DNA of 64,000 nucleotides. Source: Coraliomargarita sp. Lineage in GTDB: Bacteria; Verrucomicrobiota; Verrucomicrobiia; Opitutales; UBA953. The translations under genes were made by a program, and so were the position numbers. Below, piece after piece: positions 1-7,209 of this stretch; within the stretch, counting starts at the first letter, position 1; every line of letters begins with the position of its first letter. Location of the stretch: positions 1 through 64,000 of the forward strand of contig JAHEJL010000002.1 of NCBI GenBank assembly GCA_024638885.1, written 5' to 3'. The notes under the pieces are model-generated. The model worked only from the letters and a program-made list of their open reading frames with translations, was not told the origin of the DNA and made no database searches.

Positions 1-157
1 CCGGATTGAAGACCACCTGGGTCATGCCTTCGCGGTCGCGGAGGTCGACGAAGGTCACGCCGCCGAGGTCGCGCTTGGTGTCGACCCAACCCACGAGGGT
101 CACGGTCTGGCCGGCGTCGGCAGGGCGGAGGGCGTTGCAGGTATGGGTGCGTTTCAT
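1..157 (-). CDS. aspS: Aspartyl-tRNA synthetase, N-terminal part (runs off the left edge)
   Basis: The minus strand read from the ATG at 157 gives about 52 residues beginning [12 protein letters not shown] and continuing through [23 protein letters not shown] to VVFNP. This is the OB-fold anticodon-binding start of bacterial AspRS, including the conserved GWV, RRD-like KRD and DLRDR motifs. The enzyme charges tRNA-Asp (or Asp/Asn in non-discriminating forms) in the cytosol. The catalytic class II domain lies outside the window, so it cannot be said which form this is. The reading frame stays open to position 1. A sigma70-like promoter lies 30 bases upstream of the ATG. Confidence 0.93.
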   Translation of the reverse strand, partial: MKRTHTCNALRPADAGQTVTLVGWVDTKRDLGGVTFVDLRDREGMTQVVFNP

Positions 158-187
158 GGGGGCGTGGACGGACGGAATCGAGGGGTA

Positions 188-217
188 TGGTTAACGGACG
201 GGGAAAACCCTAGTCAA
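188..217 (-). promoter_or_regulatory. Sigma70-like promoter of aspS
   Basis: Read on the minus strand, TTGACT (212-217) and TAACCA (188-193) are separated by 18 bases and end 30 bases before the aspS ATG. The hexamers fit a housekeeping promoter. The call is by eye only. Confidence 0.5.
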
Positions 218-316
218 AGCCCAATTAGGCGGGGTCGGCGGGGTGGCGGGGCGGGGAAGGGCGGAAGCCCGTGAATTGGGGTGGGCAGCCCGCCGTCGGG
301 CCCGTTAACTGACCCC

Positions 317-1924
317 ATGCGCACCCCCGCACCCTTGGTCGCCTGCCTGCTGGCGGCGATGCTTCCTGCCGCCCCCGAAAAGGTCGAGATGGCCGGCTAT
401 CTCCTCGTCCCGACCGAACGCGTGCCGGAGAGCTACAACGCCGGCTTCTCGATCTACGCCGCGGCCTGGCCGTTGCTGAACCAATACCCCGGCCATCGTT
501 TCCAGACCGGCCTCTTCGGCACGTGGATGCACCCGCAGTATCAGGGCGAGAAGCCCAAGGACCTCTACAACGACATCGAAGGCGGGCTCGGCTGGTGGCG
601 CGACACGCGTTTCCCGAGCGAGACGCCGAAGTTCATCATGGGCGGCGTCGGCGTGAACTTCTACGACATCGCCAACGGTCCGGCCTACGGCCGCGGCAGC
701 TGGGAGGATCCGCGCGGGCTCTACGGCGTCGCGCAGCTCACGCCGTGGCTGCTCTTCCCGCTCGACGGCCTCAACCTTAAGCAGGGCGTCAACGGCGAGC
801 TGCTCGGTTACGGCTACCTGCCGCTGCCGTTCGCGCAGGCCAAGACGAAGACCGAAGGCAAGGACGTCCCGACCGGCGACAACTGCTGGACGCTCTTCCT
901 GAACGCCGCGAACTTCAAGGGCCCCGTCTGTTTCTTCACGCCGAACTTCTGGTCGCGCGCGGCCGTCCGTAATCCCGCCTACGCCGGCCTGATGCTGGAT
1001 TCGCGCGGCTCGGATCCGAACAAGCATTTCCAGATGGAGACCCAGTACGTCCCGGCCGCGCAGGCCAAGGACGCCAAGGGCGACACCTATGCGCGCGTGG
1101 CGCCGACGTCATTCCCGGTCGGCCCGGACGGCACCACCGTCGTGCTGCATCGCCTGACCTGCTACGATCGCAGCGCCCTCTATGACGGCGTGAAGGCGTG
1201 GTTCGAAGGCGGGCCCGCGGCCAGCGGCGCGGTGCGCTCCGAAGGTTCCTTCCTGCAGAAGTTCCGCGCGAACGGCGGTTCGACCTGGAGCATCTACCCG
1301 CAAGGCACGAAACGGGAAGCCAAGCCCGGCCTCGCGTGGAAGTCCTTCGCCACGCCGTATGCGCCCGATCCGGCCACCTATGGTTACAAGTGGGACGACG
1401 CGCTCGTGACGAGGGCCGGCGGGCTCGTGACGCTGCCGCAGTATTATCGTTTCGGCGCCGGCGGGAAGAACGGCCAGTGGACGCCGGTGAAGGCCGCCGA
1501 CGTGCCGGCCGCGACCGGCCTCGCCGAACTACGCTTCGACCGGCCGAAGGAGAAGCCGCAGGAGGCGCGGGAGACTCCGGCCGGGGCGCAGACCGCGTGG
1601 AAGACGCCCGGTCCCAAGGCCGGTCCGTTCCAGGCCCTCCTTGGCGACGGCAGCATCGTGACTTACTATTGGTATCGCTTCGCCGACCAGCCGGCGATGC
1701 TCAACGCCGACCTCACGCCCGCCGAGCGCGAAGCGATGCAGGCCAAGGTCGAGAAACTGCACCGTGCCTGGACCAAGGACCGCGACTACCTCGCGCCTCC
1801 GACCGTCGGCAAGCTGGCCGCGCTCGATCCGGCGCTCGTCCTGACTCCGCCCAAGGGGCTCGAAGTCGGTTACGTGCCCATCGCGACGCGACAGGAACTG
1901 GCGGCGCCGGCGGCGAAGAAGTGA
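317..1924 (+). CDS. Secreted protein of unknown function
   Basis: 535 residues. The ATG at 317 is preferred over one at 281 because it starts a clear signal peptide (MRTPAPLVACLLAAML, cleavage after an Ala-Pro-Ala-type region) and matches the CCCCATGCGC start context seen in many genes of this window. The mature part is rich in aromatic residues and Gly (GGLGWW, GYGYLP, NFWSRAA) with scattered Cys. I recognise no catalytic motif or family. The C-terminal third has a charged helical stretch (LTPAEREAMQAKVEKLHRAW) and an Ala/Lys tail. It converges tail-to-tail with the permease gene with one base between stops. Export to the periplasm or outer surface is inferred. Confidence 0.85.
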   Translation: MRTPAPLVACLLAAMLPAAPEKVEMAGYLLVPTERVPESYNAGFSIYAAAWPLLNQYPGHRFQTGLFGTWMHPQYQGEKPKDLYNDIEGGLGWWRDTRFPSETPKFIMGGVGVNFYDIANGPAYGRGSWEDPRGLYGVAQLTPWLLFPLDGLNLKQGVNGELLGYGYLPLPFAQAKTKTEGKDVPTGDNCWTLFLNAANFKGPVCFFTPNFWSRAAVRNPAYAGLMLDSRGSDPNKHFQMETQYVPAAQAKDAKGDTYARVAPTSFPVGPDGTTVVLHRLTCYDRSALYDGVKAWFEGGPAASGAVRSEGSFLQKFRANGGSTWSIYPQGTKREAKPGLAWKSFATPYAPDPATYGYKWDDALVTRAGGLVTLPQYYRFGAGGKNGQWTPVKAADVPAATGLAELRFDRPKEKPQEARETPAGAQTAWKTPGPKAGPFQALLGDGSIVTYYWYRFADQPAMLNADLTPAEREAMQAKVEKLHRAWTKDRDYLAPPTVGKLAALDPALVLTPPKGLEVGYVPIATRQELAAPAAKK

Positions 1925-1925
1925 C

Positions 1926-3413
1926 TTATTTCGCCTGCTCGGCGCGGACGCGCGCGGCGTTGCGCTGGCCGTAGGCGAAGTAGATCACCAGGCCGAGCGC
2001 CATCCAGACGATGAGGCGGATCCAGGTGTCCTTCGGCAGCGCGAGCATCAGGTAGAAGCTGGCGGCCGCGCCGGCCGGGGCGACGACCCAGATGAAGGGC
2101 GTGCGGAACGGGCGGTGCAGGTTCGGGTCGAGGATGCGGAGGGCCAGCACGCCGAGGCAGACGAGCGCGAAGGCGAAGAGCGTGCCGATGCTGCAGAGCT
2201 CGCCGACGAGGCCGATGGGCGCGAGGCCGGCGGCGACCATGATGGCCATGCCGGTCACGAGCGTGATGCGGGCGGGCGTGCGGAACTTGGGGTGCACCTG
2301 GCCGAACGAGACCGGCAGGAGGCCGTCCTTCGACATCGAGAAGAACACGCGGGTCTGGCCGAGCATCAGGACGAGGATGACCGAGCTCAGGCCCAGGATG
2401 GCGCCGAACTTGATGAACGGGGCGAGCCAGGGGAGGCCCATGGCGTCGATGCCCTTGGCGATCGGCTGGGCGACGTTGAGCTGGTCATACGGCACGACGC
2501 CCGTGAGCACGTAGGCCACCAGGATGTAGAGCACCGTGCAGATGGCGAGCGAGCCGAGCATGCCGATCGGCATGTCGCGCTGCGGGTTCTTGGATTCCTG
2601 CGCCGCGGTGGAGACGGCGTCGAAGCCGATGTAGGCGAAGAAGACCACGCCCGAGGCGCGGATGATGCCGTCCCAGCCGAACATGCCCGGACCGGCGTTG
2701 GGCGGGATGAAGAGGCCCTGAGGGTTGCCGACGGTCACCCAGTTGGAGTGCAGCACGTGGCCGAGGCCGAGCGCGATGAAGAGCACGACGATGGTGACCT
2801 TGAGGACGACGAAGGCCGCGTTGACCTTGGCGGAGGCTTCGATGCCGACGACGAGCAGGGCGGTGACGATCGCGACGACGAGCATCGCGGGCAGGTTCAC
2901 GACCGCGCCGGTGCTGACGAAATGCTCGGTGTGGGTGGCCTTGTCCATGACCCAGTCGAAGGGCGCGGACGAATAGGCGCTGGCGATCCGGATGCCGAAG
3001 CCTTCGAGGAAGCCCTTGAGGTAGCCGGCCCAGCCGACCGCGACGGTCACGGCGCCGACGCCGTATTCGAGGACGAGGTCCCAGCCGATGATCCAGGCCA
3101 TCAGTTCGCCGAGCGTCGCGTAGGAGTAGGTGTAGGCGCTGCCCGAGACCGGGACGGCGGCGGCCATCTCGGAGTAACAGAGGCCGGCGAGGGCGCAGGT
3201 GATCGCGCTGATGACGAAGGAGAGGACGACCGCCGGGCCGGCGTGGGTCGCGGCGGCGTGGCCGGTGAGGACGAAGATGCCGGCGCCGATGATGCCGCCA
3301 ATGCCGATCATCACGAGGTTGGTGGCGGACAAGGAGCGCTTCAGCGTCCCTTCGCCCGTCGAGGCGGCTTCGTTCTGGAGGGCTGCGATGCTTTTGCGGG
3401 CGAACAGGCTCAT
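1926..3413 (-). CDS. APC-family amino acid permease
   Basis: 495 residues, about 12 hydrophobic segments. The N-terminal region has the APC hallmark IGIGGIIGAGIFVLTG (TM1 with the unwound GAG motif), followed by SFVISAITCALAGLCYSEMAAAVPVSGSAYTY, typical of the cationic amino acid transporter/YfnA branch. Later FFAYIGFDAVSTAAQESKNPQRDMPIGM (TM6 and loop) is diagnostic. It imports or exchanges an amino acid across the inner membrane; the substrate cannot be told. The start at 3413 (MSLFARKS) is chosen because upstream codons read through intergenic DNA. Divergent from rhlE across repeat element A. Confidence 0.93.
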   Translation of the reverse strand: MSLFARKSIAALQNEAASTGEGTLKRSLSATNLVMIGIGGIIGAGIFVLTGHAAATHAGPAVVLSFVISAITCALAGLCYSEMAAAVPVSGSAYTYSYATLGELMAWIIGWDLVLEYGVGAVTVAVGWAGYLKGFLEGFGIRIASAYSSAPFDWVMDKATHTEHFVSTGAVVNLPAMLVVAIVTALLVVGIEASAKVNAAFVVLKVTIVVLFIALGLGHVLHSNWVTVGNPQGLFIPPNAGPGMFGWDGIIRASGVVFFAYIGFDAVSTAAQESKNPQRDMPIGMLGSLAICTVLYILVAYVLTGVVPYDQLNVAQPIAKGIDAMGLPWLAPFIKFGAILGLSSVILVLMLGQTRVFFSMSKDGLLPVSFGQVHPKFRTPARITLVTGMAIMVAAGLAPIGLVGELCSIGTLFAFALVCLGVLALRILDPNLHRPFRTPFIWVVAPAGAAASFYLMLALPKDTWIRLIVWMALGLVIYFAYGQRNAARVRAEQAK

Positions 3414-3475
3414 GGTCAGTTTCTTAGGGAGTGGGCAGGGGAGTGCAATGCTGGGAAGCATGGCTTGGCAAGGTG

Positions 3476-3592
3476 GTGGCGGATGGCGGTGAGCGGTTGG
3501 ATGATCCCTGCGCGCTTACCGAAGGCCCCTTTCATGTCCCTTTTGTCGCCGTTCGTCGGCCTGACCGCCAGCCGCCAACCGCTAACCGCCTT
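3476..3592. repeat. Heptad inverted-array element A
   Basis: Forward 7-base units GTGGCGG, ATGGCGG and TGAGCGG (3476-3496) are followed about 70 bases later by inverted units CCGCCAG, CCGCCAA, CCGCTAA and CCGCCTT (3565-3592). The arms include a 16-base inverted pair, 3485-3500 and 3575-3590, with one mismatch. It lies in the divergent gap between the permease gene and rhlE and is the first of four similar elements (others at 7062, 11514 and 24455). Confidence 0.6.
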
Positions 3593-3651
3593 ATACCCGT
3601 CATCGCCCTATTCTTCTCGCCCTTTCCAATTCCTCTACTCACCTTGCGCTA

Positions 3652-4968
3652 ATGCCGTTTGCATCCTTAGGCCTCGACGCCTCCATCCTCAAAGCCGTGG
3701 CCGACCAGGGCTACACGGAACCGACGCCCATCCAGAAGGCCTCGATCCCGACCATCATCGAGGGGCAGGACGTCATCGGCGTCGCCCAGACGGGTACCGG
3801 CAAGACCGCCGCGTTCACCCTCCCGCTGCTCACCAAGCTGGTCCGTACGAAGTCCGGCGCCCACCAGGGCAAGGTTCGTTGCCTGATCCTGGCCCCGACC
3901 CGCGAACTCGTCGTCCAGATCGCCGAGAACGTCGCCGCCTACTCCCGCTACGCCGGCGCCACCGTCGCCACCTGCTACGGCGGCGTCTCCGAACGCCCCC
4001 AGATCGCCGCCCTCCGTCGCGGCTGCGACTTCCTCATCGCCACCCCGGGCCGTCTCCTCGACCTCGGCGGCCAAGGCCATGGCGACTTCTCCGCCGTCGA
4101 GTACCTCGTCCTCGACGAAGCCGACCGCATGCTGGACATGGGCTTCCTGCCCGCGATCAACACCATCGTCCGCGCGCTCCCCAAGGAACGCCAGACCTTG
4201 ATGTTCTCCGCCACGCTCTCCCGCGAGATCGAGACCCTCACCAAGCAGTACCAGCGTAACCCCGCCCTCATCGAGGTCGGCCGCCGCTCCAACCCCGCCG
4301 AGACCGTCACCCAGCTGCTCTACGAGTGCCCGGGCGCGCTCAAGCAGGTCATGCTGCACCACCTCCTCAAGGACGAGGCGCTCAAGATGGTCCTGGTCTT
4401 CGCGCGCACCAAGCACGGCGCCGACCGCATCTGCCGCAAGCTCCAGGGCGAGGACATCAGCTGCGCCGCCATCCACGCCAACCGCTCGCAGAGCCAGCGT
4501 CAGCGCGCCCTCCAGGCCTTCAAGAACGGCGAGATCCGCGTCCTCGTGGCGACCGACATCGCCTCGCGCGGCATCGACGTCGACGGCATCACGCACGTCT
4601 TCAACTTCGACTTCCCTGACCAGCTCGAAGACTACGTCCACCGCATCGGCCGCACCGGCCGCGCCCTGGCCACCGGCACCGCCATCACCTTCGTCACGCG
4701 TGAAGACCTCGGCGAGCTCCGCCGCCTCGAGCGCATCGTCGGCAAGCACCTCCACTGCGGTAAGCTCGGCGGCTTCGACTACACCCAGCAGGCCCCGCCC
4801 CGCACCCCGGAAGATTTCCAGCGTCACCAGGATCCCCGCGCCGGCGCGCACAACAGCGAACGCGAAGGCCGCCCGCAGGGTGGTCGTCACGGCGGCTACC
4901 GCGCCTCGCAGGGCAATTACCGCCCCTTCGGTCGTCCGGGTACCCGCCGCCAGGGCGGACCTAAGTAA
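3652..4968 (+). CDS. rhlE: DEAD-box ATP-dependent RNA helicase, RhlE type
   Basis: 438 residues. All DEAD-box motifs are present: Q motif (F3, GYTEPTPIQ at 20-28), Walker A AQTGTGKT (45-52), PTREL (82-86), TPGR (131-134), DEAD (155-158), SAT (186-188), ARTK and ATDIASRGIDV in domain 2, and HRIGRTGR (330-337). The C-terminal 60 residues are basic and rich in Gly, Arg, Gln and His, typical of the RNA-binding tail of RhlE-type helicases. It remodels rRNA or mRNA structure in the cytosol, classically in ribosome assembly or cold adaptation. There is no Shine-Dalgarno sequence before the ATG. An intrinsic terminator follows at 5015. Confidence 0.95.
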   Translation: MPFASLGLDASILKAVADQGYTEPTPIQKASIPTIIEGQDVIGVAQTGTGKTAAFTLPLLTKLVRTKSGAHQGKVRCLILAPTRELVVQIAENVAAYSRYAGATVATCYGGVSERPQIAALRRGCDFLIATPGRLLDLGGQGHGDFSAVEYLVLDEADRMLDMGFLPAINTIVRALPKERQTLMFSATLSREIETLTKQYQRNPALIEVGRRSNPAETVTQLLYECPGALKQVMLHHLLKDEALKMVLVFARTKHGADRICRKLQGEDISCAAIHANRSQSQRQRALQAFKNGEIRVLVATDIASRGIDVDGITHVFNFDFPDQLEDYVHRIGRTGRALATGTAITFVTREDLGELRRLERIVGKHLHCGKLGGFDYTQQAPPRTPEDFQRHQDPRAGAHNSEREGRPQGGRHGGYRASQGNYRPFGRPGTRRQGGPK

Positions 4969-4974
4969 GAGATA

Positions 4975-5006
4975 AGAGGCTCGGAGGCCCAGAGGCCCGG
5001 AGGCTC
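4975..5006 (+). repeat. 16-base tandem duplication after rhlE
   Basis: Two adjacent 16-base copies, AGAGGCTCGGAGGCCC (4975-4990) and AGAGGCCCGGAGGCTC (4991-5006), differ at two positions. They sit between the rhlE stop codon and its terminator. No function is evident. Confidence 0.7.
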
Positions 5007-5014
5007 AGAAAATC

Positions 5015-5038
5015 AGCCCGGCGACCCCGGGCTTTTTT
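5015..5038 (+). terminator. Intrinsic terminator of rhlE
   Basis: A perfect 7-bp stem AGCCCGG (5015-5021) / CCGGGCT (5027-5033) with a 5-base loop runs into six T residues (5033-5038). It lies 46 bases after the rhlE stop and is nearly identical to the hairpin at 5200. Confidence 0.9.
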
Positions 5039-5078
5039 GTGCCTTGCAAGGCTTCCTTAGCTTAACCCTTTTTTAGCC

Positions 5079-5195
5079 ATGACGAAGGCCGTCTTCTTGG
5101 GTGTTCTAGCTACGGTGATGGCCATCGGTTTCATCGTCGGGCGCATCTGGATGAAGAAGCGCCAAGGTAGACCGATGACTTGGTGGATCTGGTGA
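5079..5195 (+). CDS. Small single-pass membrane protein (38 residues)
   Basis: The ATG at 5079 opens a 38-codon frame: MTKAVFLGVLATVMAIGFIV, then GRIWMKKRQGRPMTWWIW. A hydrophobic segment of about 17 residues is followed by a basic stretch (KKRQGR) and a Trp-rich tail, so a single-pass inner-membrane protein with a cytoplasmic basic end is plausible. It is bracketed by two almost identical intrinsic terminators (5015-5038 and 5200-5223), which suggests an independent transcription unit. No known small-protein family is recognised, and such a short frame could be fortuitous. Confidence 0.5.
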   Translation: MTKAVFLGVLATVMAIGFIVGRIWMKKRQGRPMTWWIW

Positions 5196-5197
5196 CG

Positions 5198-5374
5198 TCA
5201 GCCCGGCGAGCCCGGGCTTTTTTGCGCCTGCCCACGCGGCGTCCCTTTGCGGCAGGCGTCGCTGCAGAAGCGGACCTCCGCCCAGCAGCGCTCCCACTTC
5301 TTGCGCCAGCTGAAAGGCCTTCGGCAGGTCGGGCAGACTTTCGTCGGCAGGTCGGCTTTCTTCACTCCGCGCAT
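5198..5374 (-). CDS. DUF2256 family small zinc-ribbon-like protein
   Basis: 58 residues starting at the ATG at 5374 (MRGVKKADLPTKVCP). The sequence has CPTCRRPFSWRKKWERCW and then VRFCSDACRK, the full DUF2256 signature: paired Cys, RPFxWRKKW and CS..CR. The conserved Cys pattern suggests a metal-binding knuckle. The family is commonly found next to Fe-S cryptochrome/photolyase (CryB/PhrB-like) genes, as here, where such a gene starts divergently at 5511. A functional link to the photolyase, for example in maturation, is inference. A longer upstream reading frame to 5533 is rejected because it lacks conservation and crosses the divergent promoter region. Its stop codon overlaps the terminator at 5200. 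Confidence 0.88.
   Translation of the reverse strand: MRGVKKADLPTKVCPTCRRPFSWRKKWERCWAEVRFCSDACRKGTPRGQAQKSPGSPG
5200..5223 (+). terminator. Intrinsic terminator after the micro-ORF
   Basis: A 7-bp stem AGCCCGG (5200-5206) / CCGGGCT (5212-5218) with loop CGAGC is followed by a T run to 5223. Stem, loop and flanks almost duplicate the hairpin at 5015. It overlaps the 3' end of the convergent DUF2256 gene. Confidence 0.85.
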
Positions 5375-5438
5375 GAGGCTAGGGAGTCGGGGCCGGCCTT
5401 CGGCGCAAACCCAAGCCGATCTTTTCGTCCCTGACGGA

Positions 5439-5459
5439 GGACAGCACGTGGTGCTATCC
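5439..5459. promoter_or_regulatory. Imperfect palindrome in the divergent DUF2256/photolyase promoter region
   Basis: GGACAGCAC (5439-5447) and GTGCTATCC (5451-5459) pair at eight of nine positions around a 3-base centre. Its place about 65 bases from one start and 50 from the other makes it a candidate operator for both genes. The regulator is unknown. Confidence 0.4.
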
Positions 5460-5510
5460 CTACCTCGGGCTATCATTTGCCAACGTCCCAAATAGTCCTC
5501 CCTTGCGGGC

Positions 5511-7052
5511 GTGGCCCATACCGTCCGTCTCATCCTCGGCGACCAGCTGAACCCGGAGCATTCTTGGTTCGGGAAGAAGGATGCGTCGGTGACCTACGTG
5601 CTCATGGAGGTCCGGACCGAGACCGACTACGTCGTCCACCACGCCCAGAAGGTCCTCGCGATCTTCGCCGGCATGCGACGGCTCGCCGAACGGCTGACCA
5701 AGGCCGGCCATCAGGTCCGTTACTTCCGGCTCGGCGATCGGGACAACCGTCAGAACTTCGCCGAGAACCTCCGACAGGTCTTCGCGGCGACGAAGGCCAC
5801 GCGCTTCGAATATCAGGAGCCTGACGAGTTCCGTCTCGACCAGGACCTGCGGAAGTTCGCCGCCGACTGCGGCCTGACGACGGCCTGCGTCAGCTCCGAG
5901 CATTTCCTCGACGGACGTGGCGGCGTGGCCGCGCATTTCCAGAAGGACGCCAAGCGCTGGCTGATGGAGTCGTACTATCGCAAGATGCGTGTCCGCACGC
6001 GGCTGCTGCTCGATGAGGAGGGCGCCCCGCTCGGCGGGGAATGGAATTACGACAAGGAGAACCGCAAACCGTGGAAGGGGACCCCGCCGCCGCCTAAGCC
6101 CTGGGATGTCTCCCACGATCTCACGGCACTTTGGGCGGAAATCGAGGCTGTCGGCGTGCAGACCATGGGGTCGCCGTGCGCGGACAAGTTTCCCTGGCCG
6201 CTGGACCGTAAGGAAGCCTTGGCCCAGCTGGATGCCTTCATCGCGCGCGGCCTGCCGGACTTCGGCGACTACGAGGATGCGATGCACACGTCGTCGGACC
6301 GGCTCTTCCATTCACGGCTTTCCTATGCCCTGAACGTCAAGCTGCTCGCTCCGCTCGAAGTCGCCCAGACGGCCACGGATGCCCACCTTCGCGACCCTGC
6401 CCGTTATCCGCTCGCCGCCACGGAAGGGTTCGTGCGCCAGATCATCGGCTGGCGGGAATACGTCCGCGGCGTCTATTGGGCCAAGATGCCCGACTATGCC
6501 GACGCCAACGGGCTCGGGCATACGCTTTCGCTGCCGTCGTGGTTCTGGACCGGCAAGGTGAAGATGAACTGCCTGCGGCATTCCGTCGGGCAGTCGCTCG
6601 AGACGGCCTATGCGCACCACATCCAGCGTCTGATGGTCATCGGCTCGTTCTGCCTGACCGCCGGCGTCGACCCCGCGGAAGTCGAGCGTTGGTATCTCGG
6701 CGTCTACATCGACGCCTTCCAGTGGGTCGAGCTCCCTAACGTCATCGGCATGAGCCAGCACGCCGACGGCGGCTTCCTCGCCAGCAAGCCTTACTGCTGC
6801 GCCGCGAGCTACGTCTCCAAGATGTCGAACTACTGCGGAGGTTGTCCGTATGACCCTAAGGACCGAACGGGGCCGCTGGCCTGTCCGCTGAACGCGCTCT
6901 ACTGGGATTTCTGGCTGCGCCATCAGGACCGGTTCCTGAACAACCCCCGCATCGGCATGGCCGTGCGTCAGGCCGCCAACATGTCCCCGGCCGAACAGGC
7001 CGCCGTGAGGAAGAAGGCGGCGGAACTCCGCGCAGGGATCGAAGAACTCTGA
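5511..7052 (+). CDS. Cryptochrome/photolyase-related Fe-S protein (CryB/PhrB-like)
   Basis: 513 residues, GTG start at 5511. The N-terminus (VRLILGDQLNPEHSWF) is the Rossmann start of the deoxyribodipyrimidine photolyase-related family. The C-terminal FAD-binding region has GFVRQIIGWREYVRG, MPDYADANGLGH, WVELPNVIGMSQHADGG and SNYCGGCPYDPKDRTG. The four cysteines expected for the [4Fe-4S] cluster are visible: one in KMNCLRHS, two in YCGGC and one in GPLACPL. The family repairs (6-4) photoproducts or senses light using FAD and a lumazine-type antenna; which role applies here cannot be told. The divergent DUF2256 neighbour supports the family call. No Shine-Dalgarno sequence is seen. Confidence 0.92.
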   Translation: MAHTVRLILGDQLNPEHSWFGKKDASVTYVLMEVRTETDYVVHHAQKVLAIFAGMRRLAERLTKAGHQVRYFRLGDRDNRQNFAENLRQVFAATKATRFEYQEPDEFRLDQDLRKFAADCGLTTACVSSEHFLDGRGGVAAHFQKDAKRWLMESYYRKMRVRTRLLLDEEGAPLGGEWNYDKENRKPWKGTPPPPKPWDVSHDLTALWAEIEAVGVQTMGSPCADKFPWPLDRKEALAQLDAFIARGLPDFGDYEDAMHTSSDRLFHSRLSYALNVKLLAPLEVAQTATDAHLRDPARYPLAATEGFVRQIIGWREYVRGVYWAKMPDYADANGLGHTLSLPSWFWTGKVKMNCLRHSVGQSLETAYAHHIQRLMVIGSFCLTAGVDPAEVERWYLGVYIDAFQWVELPNVIGMSQHADGGFLASKPYCCAASYVSKMSNYCGGCPYDPKDRTGPLACPLNALYWDFWLRHQDRFLNNPRIGMAVRQAANMSPAEQAAVRKKAAELRAGIEEL

Positions 7053-7061
7053 GCGGAATAG

Positions 7062-7184
7062 ATGGCTGAACCGAGTGCAGCATCGATGACTGAATCGATG
7101 ACAGAAGAGGGCTGCTTTGATTCAGGGTCCCAGCCATCCATCAAGTAATCCCGTCACCTGCCACCCGGGGCCGCCACCTGCCAC
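7062..7184. repeat. Heptad inverted-array element D (degenerate)
   Basis: Forward units ATGGCTG (7062-7068), ATGACTG (7086-7092) and ATGACAG (7098-7104) are followed by inverted units CAGCCAT (7131-7137, exact complement of the first), CCGTCAC and CTGCCAC (7151-7164), and CCGCCAC and CTGCCAC (7171-7184). It fills the convergent gap between the photolyase and sulfatase genes and is less regular than elements B and C. Confidence 0.45.
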
Positions 7185-7209
7185 CCGAAAGCCTGTTATC
7201 ACTCCGTCC

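Noticed and set aside
2115..4259. 714-codon plus-strand reading frame across the permease gene and into rhlE
   Set aside because: Composition-driven shadow frame in GC-rich DNA. It is antisense to a well-supported permease, starts inside it, and its sequence is rich in Glu/Asp/Gly/Ala without family motifs.
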